Source of the DNA: JACCYQ01 sp036675565 | Lineage (GTDB): Bacteria; Bacteroidota; Bacteroidia; Chitinophagales; Chitinophagaceae | Assembly: GCA_036675565.1 (NCBI GenBank) | Contig: JAKFER010000320.1 | Span: forward strand, 1 to 10,426 | DNA: 10,426 nt | Direction of reading: 5' to 3' | Shown: positions 1-6,341 of the stretch, piece after piece | Position numbering within the stretch: the stretch's first letter is position 1 | Layout of the letters: each line of letters starts with the position of its first letter | Translations under genes and position numbers: made by a program | Notes under the pieces: model-generated | Databases searched by the model: none | Told to the model about the DNA's origin: nothing | The model's input: the letters and a program-made list of their open reading frames with translations, nothing else

Positions 1-194
1 CACCAGATATGTTATGCAGGTTGAAAGGTGTGGAGGATGCAAAAAATACTTCCTACAGTCTTCACCAGGTAATGAAGGATTACTTAAAAGAATTTTCGCC
101 GGTTACACCAAAGCCGGAATATAATGCAACTATATTGGATGCACCTCAAACCCTGTTAACCCAGGTAACCGGTGTAGATTACAGCTTTACCTAG
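1..194 (+). CDS. C-terminal end of an unidentified protein (5' truncated by window edge)
   Basis: An open frame runs in from the left edge (frame starting at base 3) and ends at a TAG at 192-194, leaving about 63 residues. I do not recognise the family. The visible tail is soluble and mixed in charge (for example HQVMKDYLKEFSPV), with no membrane segment, no cysteine pair and no obvious catalytic motif, and it ends in GVDYSFT. It is read as a real gene end because the frame is open to the edge and a hairpin terminator follows 16 bp after the stop. The internal ATG at 9 is not taken as the start, since the frame is open upstream of it. No function is assigned. Confidence 0.6.
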   Translation, partial: PDMLCRLKGVEDAKNTSYSLHQVMKDYLKEFSPVTPKPEYNATILDAPQTLLTQVTGVDYSFT

Positions 195-210
195 TTAAAG
201 TTTATCAAAA

Positions 211-280
211 AGGAAAGACTTGCCACCTGATCGTAATTTGAATCACGTTTACGAGGTTTTGTCTTTCCTATTTTTGTTTT
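211..280 (+). terminator. Hairpin terminator after the first gene
   Basis: AGGAAAGAC at 211-219 pairs perfectly with GTCTTTCCT at 261-269. An inner stem TCGTAA (231-236) with TTACGA (249-254) extends the fold. The 3' side runs into ATTTTTGTTTT (270-280), a U-rich tail. The stem is preceded by AAAA, so it could also act on the other strand. The 3' arm and tail overlap a perfect -7 box of the next gene, so the same bases may serve both as terminator and as promoter. Confidence 0.65.
233..276 (+). promoter_or_regulatory. Candidate tlpA-like promoter with degenerate Crp/Fnr-type site
   Basis: TATTTTTG at 269-276 matches the Bacteroidota -7 consensus TAnnTTTG exactly and would place transcription start near 280, about 36 nt before the ATG at 316. 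Upstream, GTAATTTGAATCAC at 233-246 matches 7 of 8 half-site bases of GTGA-N6-TCAC and is palindromic at 5 of its 6 outer pairs. Its centre (239.5) is 33 bp from the centre of the -7 box, the same spacing as the perfect site before the thioredoxin gene. No TTTG -33 element sits at normal spacing, as expected if an activator replaces it. The site lies in the loop of the preceding terminator. This is an inference from pattern and spacing. Confidence 0.4.
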
Positions 281-315
281 CCCATGTGTGGGATAGTTTC
301 ATTTAAAATAAAGTC

Positions 316-903
316 ATGGATCAAAAAAAAGAAAAATCAAAATCTGTTTTAAATAAGGTATACAATATTTTATTTTTTGGTTTGCTGATATTTTTCATTT
401 TCAGTACAGATGCTAAATCGTGGGTAATGCGACAAATGATTTCTGTTGGTTTGTTTAAACCGGATATACAAAAAGAAGGAATCAATAAGCAGGAAATAAC
501 TGCTGCTTTTTCATTTAGGGATGAAAGCGGCAATATCCTTTCAACCAAAGATTTAAAAGGTAAGGTGATCTTTATAAATTTCTGGGCTACCTGGTGTCCT
601 CCCTGCCGTGCAGAAATGCCTTCGCTCAATGAAATGTATAATAAATTGAAGGATGATGACAGGTATGTTTTCTTATTTATCAACGAAGATGAGGATCTAA
701 CAAAAGCAACATCATACCTGCAAAAAAATAATTTTGCAATGCCTGTTATTACGCGGGCTGGTCAGATACCTCCGCAGGTTTTCAGTGGAACATTACCTAC
801 TACAGTAGTATTGAATAAAGAAGGGAAAATGGTAATGAAAAAAGAAGGGTTGGCTAATTATAACAACCAGGATTTTTTGCAGCAATTAGAAGATCTTTTA
901 TAA
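316..903 (+). CDS. TlpA-family membrane-anchored thiol-disulfide oxidoreductase
   Basis: The product is a 195-aa TlpA/ResA-like protein that would exchange disulfides outside the cytoplasm. A basic N-terminus (residues 1-14, MDQKKEKSKS) is followed by one hydrophobic segment at about 15-31 (VYNILFFGLLIFFIFS), an uncleaved signal anchor. A linker follows, then a thioredoxin-like domain from about 63 to the end. The redox motif WCPPC has its cysteines at 94 and 97, with the usual upstream FINFWATW strand. The cis-proline loop is TLPTT, Pro161. CPPC is typical of reducing TlpA/ResA-type proteins, but the direction of reaction is inferred. It starts at the only suitable ATG after an A-rich leader. 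It converges with the thioredoxin gene across a shared terminator. Its promoter region may share a Crp/Fnr-type operator with that thioredoxin. Confidence 0.9.
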   Translation: MDQKKEKSKSVLNKVYNILFFGLLIFFIFSTDAKSWVMRQMISVGLFKPDIQKEGINKQEITAAFSFRDESGNILSTKDLKGKVIFINFWATWCPPCRAEMPSLNEMYNKLKDDDRYVFLFINEDEDLTKATSYLQKNNFAMPVITRAGQIPPQVFSGTLPTTVVLNKEGKMVMKKEGLANYNNQDFLQQLEDLL

Positions 904-941
904 AATATCATTTTATTATAATGGTTCATTATTAATAAAGC

Positions 942-968
942 AGACCAGGCGTTTTTAATACCTGGTCT
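942..968. terminator. Bidirectional terminator between convergent tlpA-like and thioredoxin genes
   Basis: AGACCAGG (942-949) pairs perfectly with CCTGGTCT (961-968) around an 11-nt loop. On the plus strand it is followed by a T-rich CTCTTTATTT. On the minus strand it is followed by GCTTTATTAATAAT. It sits 38 bp after the plus-strand stop and just 9 bp after the minus-strand stop, so it serves both convergent genes. Confidence 0.8.
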
Positions 969-977
969 CTCTTTATT

Positions 978-1349
978 TCATTTTTCCACTTCAGCGGTAA
1001 CCAATTTTTCTTCTATAATTTGTTTGAAAACTTTTTTGGGTAATGCGCCAGGTTGCATCATAGGATCCCCATTAACCGGGATAAACAAAAATGTAGGGAT
1101 ACTTTGAATACCAAAAACAGTGGATAGTTCCTGCTCCACTTCGGTGTCAACTTTATAAATTACCAGTTTGTCCTCGTATTCATTTGAAAGATCTTCCAAT
1201 ATGGGTGCAACCATTTTGCAAGGTCCACACCAATCAGCATAAAAATCAATAATGGCTGGCAGGCTGCCTTTATATTTCCATTCCTGCTCATTAACATAAT
1301 CAAATACTTTATCCTTAAATTCTGCTGTTGTCAATTGTACTGTATTCAT
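978..1349 (-). CDS. trxA: Thioredoxin
   Basis: A 123-aa cytosolic thioredoxin with the canonical WCGPC active site (Cys41 and Cys44), the preceding IIDFYAD strand, and the cis-Pro loop QSIPT (Pro85). There is no signal peptide or membrane segment. The N-terminal part carries a short insertion before the catalytic strand (about residues 17-30, DYVNEQEWKYKGSL) that I associate with a Bacteroidota subgroup, along with the FIPVNGDP and PGALPKKVF region near the end. The frame stays open upstream to 1454. I chose the ATG at 1349 because the upstream extension is low-quality peptide and would read through a -7 box (1368-1375) and the operator at 1398-1411. It probably transfers electrons from thioredoxin reductase to cytosolic partners, and its operator suggests induction by a Crp/Fnr-family regulator. 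Confidence 0.92.
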   Translation of the reverse strand: MNTVQLTTAEFKDKVFDYVNEQEWKYKGSLPAIIDFYADWCGPCKMVAPILEDLSNEYEDKLVIYKVDTEVEQELSTVFGIQSIPTFLFIPVNGDPMMQPGALPKKVFKQIIEEKLVTAEVEK

Positions 1350-1367
1350 AATTATTATTTTATTCTT

Positions 1368-1411
1368 CAAAAATAAATGAATGAAAAATGATTGTTTGTG
1401 ATCCCGGTCAC
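1368..1411 (-). promoter_or_regulatory. Thioredoxin promoter with Crp/Fnr-type operator
   Basis: On the minus strand, TATTTTTG (1375 down to 1368) is a perfect TAnnTTTG -7 box, about 19-26 nt before the ATG, and no TTG -33 element is seen. GTGATCCCGGTCAC at 1398-1411 has perfect GTGA and TCAC half-sites separated by 6 bp. The site centre at 1404.5 is 33 bp from the -7 box centre, putting it near -41 relative to the inferred start (about 1364). That is the class II activator position, which fits the missing -33. The half-site spacing is that of the Crp/Fnr superfamily. Which regulator binds cannot be told from this window. Confidence 0.6.
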
Positions 1412-1421
1412 GAATAAAGAA

Positions 1422-1441
1422 CCTCCTGTAGAAACAGGAGG
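1422..1441 (-). terminator. Compact 8-bp hairpin, probable minus-strand terminator
   Basis: CCTCCTGT (1422-1429) pairs perfectly with ACAGGAGG (1434-1441) around a 4-nt loop. Read on the minus strand it is followed by TTCTTTATTC, a moderately U-rich tail. On the plus strand the following bases are A-rich, so a minus-strand terminator is the better reading. It lies between the MFS stop and the thioredoxin promoter, and no coding gene ends just before it. It may end the MFS transcript or a small RNA. Confidence 0.45.
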
Positions 1442-1592
1442 CGTACCAAAACAAAACTGCTTATACGAAAGCTATTTCAAATAAATTTTTAACCTTGATT
1501 TGTAAACCAACTACAACCAAAAAGGTTTAAGCTGGTCCTCACCGAAAAAGACTCCGCTTTATTAAAATTGGTATTAGTTTGAGATCTATATC

Positions 1593-1606
1593 GTGACTAA
1601 AATCAC
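1593..1606. promoter_or_regulatory. Crp/Fnr-type palindrome in the MFS-thioredoxin gap
   Basis: GTGACTAAAATCAC has perfect GTGA and TCAC half-sites with a 6-bp spacer. It is identical over all 14 bases to the site upstream of the MFS gene at 2901-2914, although the flanks differ. It lies 20 bp beyond the MFS stop codon and about 243 bp upstream of the thioredoxin ATG. No clear TAnnTTTG box sits 33 bp away in either direction. The outer bases CGTGA/TCACG could also form a weak hairpin, but no T tail follows, so an operator is preferred over a terminator. Confidence 0.45.
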
Positions 1607-1626
1607 GCAGGGAGGGTTATAACAAA

Positions 1627-2859
1627 TCATTGAGGATCTAAACAAATGGTCGATTTCCAGAATAGTTTTTTTGTACAGCACATACGGAAATGTGCTATTA
1701 AACTTGCACCAAAAGTCAATGCGGCTACGCCAACAAAAGCATTCCCCAGTCCAAATTTATCTGCCAGGAATCCAGATAATAAGGCGCCGAATACATAACC
1801 GCTATCCCGCCAGAAACGAAAAATACTTAGTCCTTCCGCCCTTTGATCAGGATGAATATTTTCTGCAATCACGGAAAGGAAATTGGGATAAACCAAGGCC
1901 GTTCCCAAACCTAATAATCCCGCTGCCAGCAGGTCAACATAAAAGTTAGTGGAGAAAGGGAATACTAATAAACCAATGGCTTGTAAGAGCATGCCCACCG
2001 TGATGATTTGTTTTTTACAATATTTATCACCCATGCGGCCAGTAAATAATTGACCTAAACCCCAGATAAAAGGATATATTCCAGCTATTATACCAACCTC
2101 TGAAATAGAATAATTTTTTTGTAAAAGTAGCACAGGTAAAAGTCCCCAGATGATGCCATCGTTCAAATTATTGACCAACCCATTAATGGAAACGCTGCTG
2201 ATATTTTTATGTTTAAAAGTGGTTTCTTTCCAGACATTCTTAAATAAGGGTAATGATGTTTTTGATGATTCATGCTTCACAAACGGCGCTGTATCTTTTA
2301 CCAGGAATATGGTTAAAAGCAATCCAGCAACCGAAAATAAAACACCTGGTAAAAACGGGAAAAATTCGAAACCATATTCCGCCGCGATGCCAGCGGCAAG
2401 GTAAGCAGCAATACCCACTGAAAGGTAGCCTGCAAATTCATTAATCCCCATGGCCTTTCCGCGTTCTTTTTCGCCAACAAGGTCTATTTTCATGATAACC
2501 GTAGTGGACCAGGTCAATCCCTGGTTAATACCCAAAAGGATATTGGCAAAAATGATCCATGACCAACTATCGGCATACATTAAGAGAAAAGGAACGGGTA
2601 ATGCAACGATCCATCCTAAGGTTAAAATTTGTTTCCGCGTAAACCATTTGGTAAGCTTGCCCGTAAAAAGGTTGAATAATGCCTTACTGGTTCCAAAAGC
2701 AATGATGAAACTTAACAATGCAGTATGACCATTCAGGTCAAATTTAGATTCGGCAAGGCCGGGTAAAACAGAACGCTCTAGTCCAACCATAGCACCCACA
2801 AATGCGTTGATCAAGACCAACAACCAAAACTGTTGCCTGTTATTTTTTAGTCCCTGCAT
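1627..2859 (-). CDS. MFS transporter, 12 TM segments
   Basis: A 410-aa major facilitator superfamily protein (MFS_1-like) of the inner membrane. Hydrophobic stretches consistent with 12 helices lie in two halves, with a polar central loop at about residues 190-220 (KDTAPFVKHESSKTS onward). Motif A-like cytoplasmic loops are seen in both halves: GKLTKWFTRKQI after TM2 and TGRMGDKYCKKQI after TM8. The second is the better match to GxxxDxxxxxx-R/K. A conserved-looking RFWRDSGYVFG stretch precedes the TM11 region. The length is normal for the family. The substrate cannot be read from the sequence. A Crp/Fnr-like operator sits 42 bp upstream of the start, matching the one at the thioredoxin gene. 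The C-terminal tail crosses an A7 run (T7 at 1666-1672), so the last ~12 residues are the least certain part. Confidence 0.88.
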   Translation of the reverse strand: MQGLKNNRQQFWLLVLINAFVGAMVGLERSVLPGLAESKFDLNGHTALLSFIIAFGTSKALFNLFTGKLTKWFTRKQILTLGWIVALPVPFLLMYADSWSWIIFANILLGINQGLTWSTTVIMKIDLVGEKERGKAMGINEFAGYLSVGIAAYLAAGIAAEYGFEFFPFLPGVLFSVAGLLLTIFLVKDTAPFVKHESSKTSLPLFKNVWKETTFKHKNISSVSINGLVNNLNDGIIWGLLPVLLLQKNYSISEVGIIAGIYPFIWGLGQLFTGRMGDKYCKKQIITVGMLLQAIGLLVFPFSTNFYVDLLAAGLLGLGTALVYPNFLSVIAENIHPDQRAEGLSIFRFWRDSGYVFGALLSGFLADKFGLGNAFVGVAALTFGASLIAHFRMCCTKKLFWKSTICLDPQ

Positions 2860-2900
2860 ATTTATTCATTGCAATTTCGCTAATGTAATTGTAATCCTGG

Positions 2901-2914
2901 GTGACTAAAATCAC
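2901..2914 (-). promoter_or_regulatory. Crp/Fnr-type operator upstream of the MFS gene
   Basis: GTGACTAAAATCAC carries perfect GTGA and TCAC half-sites around 6 bp. Its centre at 2907.5 is about 48 bp from the MFS start codon. A poor -7-like stretch (CGAAATTG on the minus strand, 2879 down to 2872) is centred 32 bp away, almost the same geometry as at the thioredoxin promoter. The weak -7 and lack of a -33 element suggest strong dependence on the activator. The short gap between the GNAT stop (2949) and the MFS start holds this site, so the MFS gene probably has its own promoter. Confidence 0.5.
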
Positions 2915-2948
2915 AAACAAAAAGGTGGGATATGCCTAAAGCAAGCTA

Positions 2949-3491
2949 TTAAGCAATTTTTTTAAAACGATCATAACTCAATACCCATCGCTTCACAGGT
3001 TGTTCAAAGTTTATGAAACCCGGGATAGTTACATATTCCTTCTCAAATTCAAAGCCCAGTTTTTCTAAAACTTTATGTGGCGCAGGGTTTATTGCATATG
3101 GTTCGCAGATCAACTGCTTCAATTGTAAGTTTTTAAAAAAATAAGGAATGGTCATTTTGAGCAGGGATAAGCCAAGGCCTTTTCTCCTGTTGTTTGCTTC
3201 CCATAAATGCAGATGCATATTGGCTTCCTTCCCAAATTGACAGGGATTTGTATTGCAATGCCCAATTGCTTTTCCATCCATTTCCCAAATAATGCAATAG
3301 GCATTTTTTTGTTCGTAAGGTAATTTCATTTGTGTGAGCAGCATATTTGAAAGCTGTTCTTTGGTGAAAAGTTTTTCTACATCAACACCCATGCTTTTTA
3401 AATAATCTTGATCTGAGCCTAACCAGTATTGAATGATGTAATCAATATCAGCTGACTGAATTTCTCTGACCGATAAATTATTTTCGTTCAT
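2949..3491 (-). CDS. GNAT family N-acetyltransferase
   Basis: A 180-aa GNAT-fold protein expected to transfer an acetyl group from acetyl-CoA to an amine. The acyl-CoA binding motif A is visible as NNRRKGLGLSLLKMTIPYF at about residues 100-118, with the R-R-K-G-L-G pyrophosphate-binding turn. The C-terminal motif B region reads NPAPHKVLEKLGFEFEKEY, the usual N-x-x-x-x-x-x-L-x-K-x-G-F pattern. The N-terminal part (LSVREIQSADIDYIIQYW) is the normal first strand and helix. The substrate is unknown. The length fits acetyltransferases of the RimJ/RimL-like or aminoglycoside-6'-like groups, but I see no basis to choose. The start follows a TACTTTTG -7-like box (minus strand, 3523 down to 3516) by about 25 nt. 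Confidence 0.87.
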   Translation of the reverse strand: MNENNLSVREIQSADIDYIIQYWLGSDQDYLKSMGVDVEKLFTKEQLSNMLLTQMKLPYEQKNAYCIIWEMDGKAIGHCNTNPCQFGKEANMHLHLWEANNRRKGLGLSLLKMTIPYFFKNLQLKQLICEPYAINPAPHKVLEKLGFEFEKEYVTIPGFINFEQPVKRWVLSYDRFKKIA

Positions 3492-3515
3492 CCTGCTTTA
3501 TATCATTATCAAATT

Positions 3516-3523
3516 CAAAAGTA
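3516..3523 (-). promoter_or_regulatory. Possible -7 box of the GNAT gene
   Basis: TACTTTTG on the minus strand fits TAnnTTTG exactly and lies 25 nt before the GNAT start codon. No TTG -33 element is found at 17-23 bp, so this is weak support for a separate promoter between the GlxA-like gene and the GNAT gene. Confidence 0.25.
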
Positions 3524-3554
3524 AAAATGCAAAATTCAATTGCCATTGGATTGA

Positions 3555-4544
3555 CTAATTTTCAAATTGCATAGCGTTTTCTTTATTGTATTTTGTTCTG
3601 TATTGTACCGGTGATAACCCGGTAATTTTTTTAAAGGTAGTTCGAAAGGCTTTGGTGTCGGTATAACCCACTTTATACATCACTTCGTTTATATTTTCCC
3701 GTGATGTTTCCAGGCTTCTTTTAGCCGCTTCTATTTTCACTCTTTGAATATATTCTACTACGCTGTTTGATGTTGACCTGCGAAAGCGGCGTTCAAAATT
3801 TCTGCGACCCATGCAAGTCATTTCCGCTAACTGGTCAACCGTGATTTTTTCCTGGTAATTTGCTTCGATAAAATCCTGTGCTTTAATTATGTCTTCATCC
3901 TCGTGTTCCTTTTGTCCCTTAAACATCATAAAAGGTGACTGGCTTCCACGATCGATTTCAATTTCAAAAACCTTGGCAGTCAGGATGGCCATTTCCCGCC
4001 CTGCAAATTTCTCCACCAGGTATAAAATCAGGTTTAAAGATGAGTAAGCGCCGCCACTTGAATAAATGCCATCTTCATCCGTAATAATTTTATAAGGAAC
4101 CAATTTTACCTGCGGAAACATATTGCGAAATTCATTGGCAACCAGCCAATGCGTTGTACAACTTCGGCCATCCAGTAAACCTGTTGAAGCTAGAATGAAT
4201 GCACCAATGCAAAGAGATACCAGGCCAGAACCATATTTGTATTGTTTGATGATCCACGGAATAAAATCTTTATTCATCTCCAATACTTTATTGATATCAC
4301 CATGTACGGCAGGTATGATCACGAGGTCAGCTCTCAGGTCATTGTCCAAACCCATATCAGGCTGTATGGTAAATACATGTGTTGACCTTGGTTCCTGTGT
4401 TAATCCAACCAGGTGCATTTTAAAAATAGGGGGTTTGCCTTGTCGCTCCAGTGCTTCATTTACTTTCGTGAACATTTTATAGGTAGCTTCAATATTACTG
4501 AGGCTGGTATCACCTTCAGGAATAAGTAACGCAATATTTTTCAT
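3555..4544 (-). CDS. GlxA-like transcriptional regulator (DJ-1/PfpI domain plus AraC HTH)
   Basis: A 329-aa two-domain regulator. Residues ~1-195 form a DJ-1/PfpI (class I glutamine amidotransferase-like) domain: a first strand MKNIALLIPEG, the ADLVIIPAVHGD segment, and the nucleophile-elbow position SLCIGAFILASTGLLDGR with a cysteine at about 112. The later stretch TTHWLVANEF resembles the family's histidine-bearing strand. Residues ~215-320 are an AraC/XylS DNA-binding domain with two helix-turn-helix units (ITVDQLAEMTCMGRRNFERR and INEVMYKVGYTDTKAFRTTF) and the closing GLSPVQYR. Such proteins sense small molecules rather than act as enzymes. It is divergent from the SRPBCC gene across 294 bp and may control that group and itself. 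The inducer is unknown. Confidence 0.9.
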   Translation of the reverse strand: MKNIALLIPEGDTSLSNIEATYKMFTKVNEALERQGKPPIFKMHLVGLTQEPRSTHVFTIQPDMGLDNDLRADLVIIPAVHGDINKVLEMNKDFIPWIIKQYKYGSGLVSLCIGAFILASTGLLDGRSCTTHWLVANEFRNMFPQVKLVPYKIITDEDGIYSSGGAYSSLNLILYLVEKFAGREMAILTAKVFEIEIDRGSQSPFMMFKGQKEHEDEDIIKAQDFIEANYQEKITVDQLAEMTCMGRRNFERRFRRSTSNSVVEYIQRVKIEAAKRSLETSRENINEVMYKVGYTDTKAFRTTFKKITGLSPVQYRTKYNKENAMQFEN

Positions 4545-4593
4545 GATTTACTTTTTTAGCAGCTAAAAATTAATATCAAATGATGAGTTGAGT

Positions 4594-4642
4594 TTTGGTT
4601 ATACGGTTACCAAATTTATGTAATCAAGTTGTCGCAATCAAC
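4594..4642 (-). promoter_or_regulatory. GlxA-like regulator promoter with overlapping inverted repeat
   Basis: On the minus strand TAAATTTG (4618 down to 4611) is a perfect -7 box, and GTTG (4642 down to 4639) gives a -33 TTG with a 20-bp spacer, a good Bacteroidota promoter. The predicted start is about 60 nt before the ATG at 4544. An inverted repeat TTTGGT (4594-4599) and ACCAAA (4609-4614) with a 9-bp spacer overlaps the -7 box and the start site, where a repressor would block transcription. Autoregulation by the GlxA-like protein is an inference. Confidence 0.45.
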
Positions 4643-4838
4643 CCCTCCCTATGCCGGATTTATACCCCGATTTTTCAAAGCCATACAGTAGCTTTGTTTC
4701 CAAGTTACAGAAGTGAAACGATCTTCTCTTAGAAAAAAACTCCGTTCCTGTTTCCGGTTTTCTAAATAAATATCCTTTTCATGTGTAAATTTTTTATTAA
4801 AAAGAAACCAGTTTATTTCTAACGCTAAATAATAAAGT

Positions 4839-5285
4839 ATGGAAAAAGTTATTATAAATAAGTCAATCGACATTAATGCATCAAAAGAAAAACTGTGGGA
4901 TGTATTAACGAAAGATGAAATGACCAGGGCCTGGTATGCAGCATTTAGTATGGGATCTTATGCAGAAACAGATTGGCAGCAAGACAGTAAAGTTATTTTT
5001 AAAGATGGAACTGGAAATGGCATGATAGGAAAGATCGTAGCCAGTGTGCCGGGAAAGATTATTTCAACAGAATTTGAAGGTATGCTGGTAAATGGTATAG
5101 AAGATTATGATAGCCAGGATGCAAAAAATATTAAAGGTTATAAAGAGACATATAACATTTCTGGTGATGGAAATCAATCTACTCTATCGATTGAACAGGA
5201 AACATCAGACGAATATGGAGATATGATGCAAACCATGTGGGGTAAAGCATTGCTGTTGATAAAGCAACTGGCGGAATCACGGTAA
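4839..5285 (+). CDS. SRPBCC domain protein (AHSA1/START-like)
   Basis: A 148-aa protein of the SRPBCC (START/Bet v1-like) fold, AHSA1-like branch. The family pattern is clear: an opening strand and helix (VIINKSIDINASKEKLWDVL, about 4-23), then the TKDEMTRAWY segment typical of AHSA1-like proteins, a string of beta strands, and a long C-terminal helix (MMQTMWGKALLLIKQLAE). The fold makes a hydrophobic cavity for small ligands, but the ligand is not readable here. It is the first gene of a plus-strand series with the VOC gene 53 bp on and the DHFR-like gene beyond. It is divergent from the GlxA-like regulator. The start ATG follows an A-rich leader (CTAAATAATAAAGT). A TAGCTTTG -7-like box at 4689-4696 is the only consensus match found upstream. 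Confidence 0.88.
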   Translation: MEKVIINKSIDINASKEKLWDVLTKDEMTRAWYAAFSMGSYAETDWQQDSKVIFKDGTGNGMIGKIVASVPGKIISTEFEGMLVNGIEDYDSQDAKNIKGYKETYNISGDGNQSTLSIEQETSDEYGDMMQTMWGKALLLIKQLAESR

Positions 5286-5338
5286 AAGGCAACTTGATTA
5301 ATAATTTAATTTTCTTCTCACAAAATAAAACGACGATC

Positions 5339-5767
5339 ATGGCAACAATGAATCCTTATTTAAATTTTGATGGAAATGCTGAAGAAGCATTTAATTTTTA
5401 CAAATCAGTCATTGGCGGTGAGTTTTCCAATGTTCAGAAATTTAAAGATATGCCGGGAAGTGAAAAGATGTCTGCGGATGATGGTAATAAGATCATGCAC
5501 ATTGCTTTGCCATTGAGTGATGGACATATCCTGATGGCTTCAGATTCATTTGAATCAATGGGACATAAATTAATAGTAGGAAACAATGTATACATCAACC
5601 TGAGCCCGGATAGTGAAGAAGAAGCCGACCGGTTATTTAACGGGCTTTCTTCCGGGGGTAAAGTTGAAATGGCATTGCAGAAAACTTTTTGGGGTGCCTA
5701 CTACGGGTCTTTTGCAGATAAATATGGCGTTCAGTGGATGATCAATTATGAATACGAAAAGCATTAA
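5339..5767 (+). CDS. VOC family protein, PhnB-like
   Basis: A 142-aa vicinal oxygen chelate (glyoxalase/bleomycin-resistance/PhnB-type) protein. The start pattern MATMNPYLNFDGNAEEAFNF followed by YKSVIGGEF is characteristic of PhnB-like VOC proteins. A second conserved block, IMHIALPLSDGHILMASDS, contains the histidine at a metal-ligand position. The end ALQKTFWGAYYGSFADKYG then VQWMINYE matches the family close. The reaction is unknown, and many members are of unassigned function. The frame is open back to a TTG at 5294, but I chose ATG 5339 because the MNPYLNF strand begins there and the extra 15 residues are not conserved-looking. It ends 7 bp before the DHFR-like gene, so the two are almost certainly co-transcribed. 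Confidence 0.9.
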   Translation: MATMNPYLNFDGNAEEAFNFYKSVIGGEFSNVQKFKDMPGSEKMSADDGNKIMHIALPLSDGHILMASDSFESMGHKLIVGNNVYINLSPDSEEEADRLFNGLSSGGKVEMALQKTFWGAYYGSFADKYGVQWMINYEYEKH

Positions 5768-5774
5768 CAGACAG

Positions 5775-6330
5775 ATGAGAAAATTAATATTATCCATGAT
5801 GGTTTCCCTGGATGGATTTATCGAGGATTCAGCAAAAAAATATTGAATGGCATCGATGGAATGCTGAAATGGATCAATACATGGGTGATTTTTTTCAAAC
5901 GGTTGATACCATAATCATGGGTAGAAAAACTTACGAGTTGATGGTAAGTTATTGGCCTGGGAATACAACTGAAAGTCCGGTCATCGTGGATAATATGAAT
6001 AATTTGCCCAAACTTATTTTTTCCAAAACATTGGCAACCACCAGTTGGAATAATTGCAGGTTGATAAATGAAATTGACAGGGATATTTTCACAGATTTGA
6101 AAAATCAACCGGGTAAGGATATGGTTATTTTTGGTGGAGCTGCACTGGCATCCGGTTTTACAAAAATGGGTTTAATTGATGAATTCAGGTTATTGATTAA
6201 CCCGGTTATACTCGGCGGTGGAACATCTTTATTCAATATCAATAACCAAAAGTTGGAATTATTTTTGATGCAAAGCAGGACTTTTGATTGCGGAAATGTT
6301 TTGCTTCACTATCAGTCAGGGCTCAAATAA
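5775..6330 (+). pseudogene. Dihydrofolate reductase-like (RibD C-terminal) gene, frameshifted at an A7 run
   Basis: The reading frame from ATG 5775 gives MRKLILSMMVSLDGFIEDSA, the standard first strand of the DHFR/RibD C-terminal family, then stops at TGA 5844. The rest of the protein continues in the +1 frame from about 5836: NIEWHRWNAEMDQYM, DTIIMGRKTYELMVSYWP, MVIFGGAALASGF, EFRLLINPVILGGG and the end at 6330. Removing one A from the A7 run at 5834-5840 restores a continuous 184-aa protein, the normal family length. The alternative ATG at 5812 would give 172 residues lacking the essential first strand. It may be a real lesion, a sequencing error, or a gene rescued by polymerase slippage on the A run. 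A -1 ribosomal shift would not restore the frame. Intact relatives are NADPH-dependent reductases of unassigned substrate. Confidence 0.8.
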
Positions 6331-6341
6331 AATTATTTAAA

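Noticed and set aside
1350..1454. 35-residue N-terminal extension of the thioredoxin
   Set aside because: Would read through the -7 box and the operator, and the peptide is unlike thioredoxins.
1666..1672. T7 run near the MFS C-terminus as a fourth frameshift
   Set aside because: Both frames give plausible short tails, the transmembrane core is complete before it, and nothing in the sequence shows which tail is right.
4651..4719. Short plus-strand frame of 22 codons starting ATGCCGGATTTA
   Set aside because: Too short, no leader signal, no known motif, and it covers the likely upstream control region of the GlxA-like gene.
4649..4873. 74-codon minus-strand frame in the gap before the SRPBCC gene
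   Set aside because: It overlaps the SRPBCC start on the opposite strand, shows no recognisable family, and has a composition like translated non-coding DNA.
5294..5338. TTG-started extension of the VOC protein
   Set aside because: The conserved first strand begins at the ATG at 5339; the extension is hydrophobic noise from an AT-rich leader.
5834..5841. Programmed -1 ribosomal frameshift at A AAA AAA in the DHFR-like gene
   Set aside because: A -1 shift leads into the wrong frame; +1, -2 or a one-base deletion is needed.
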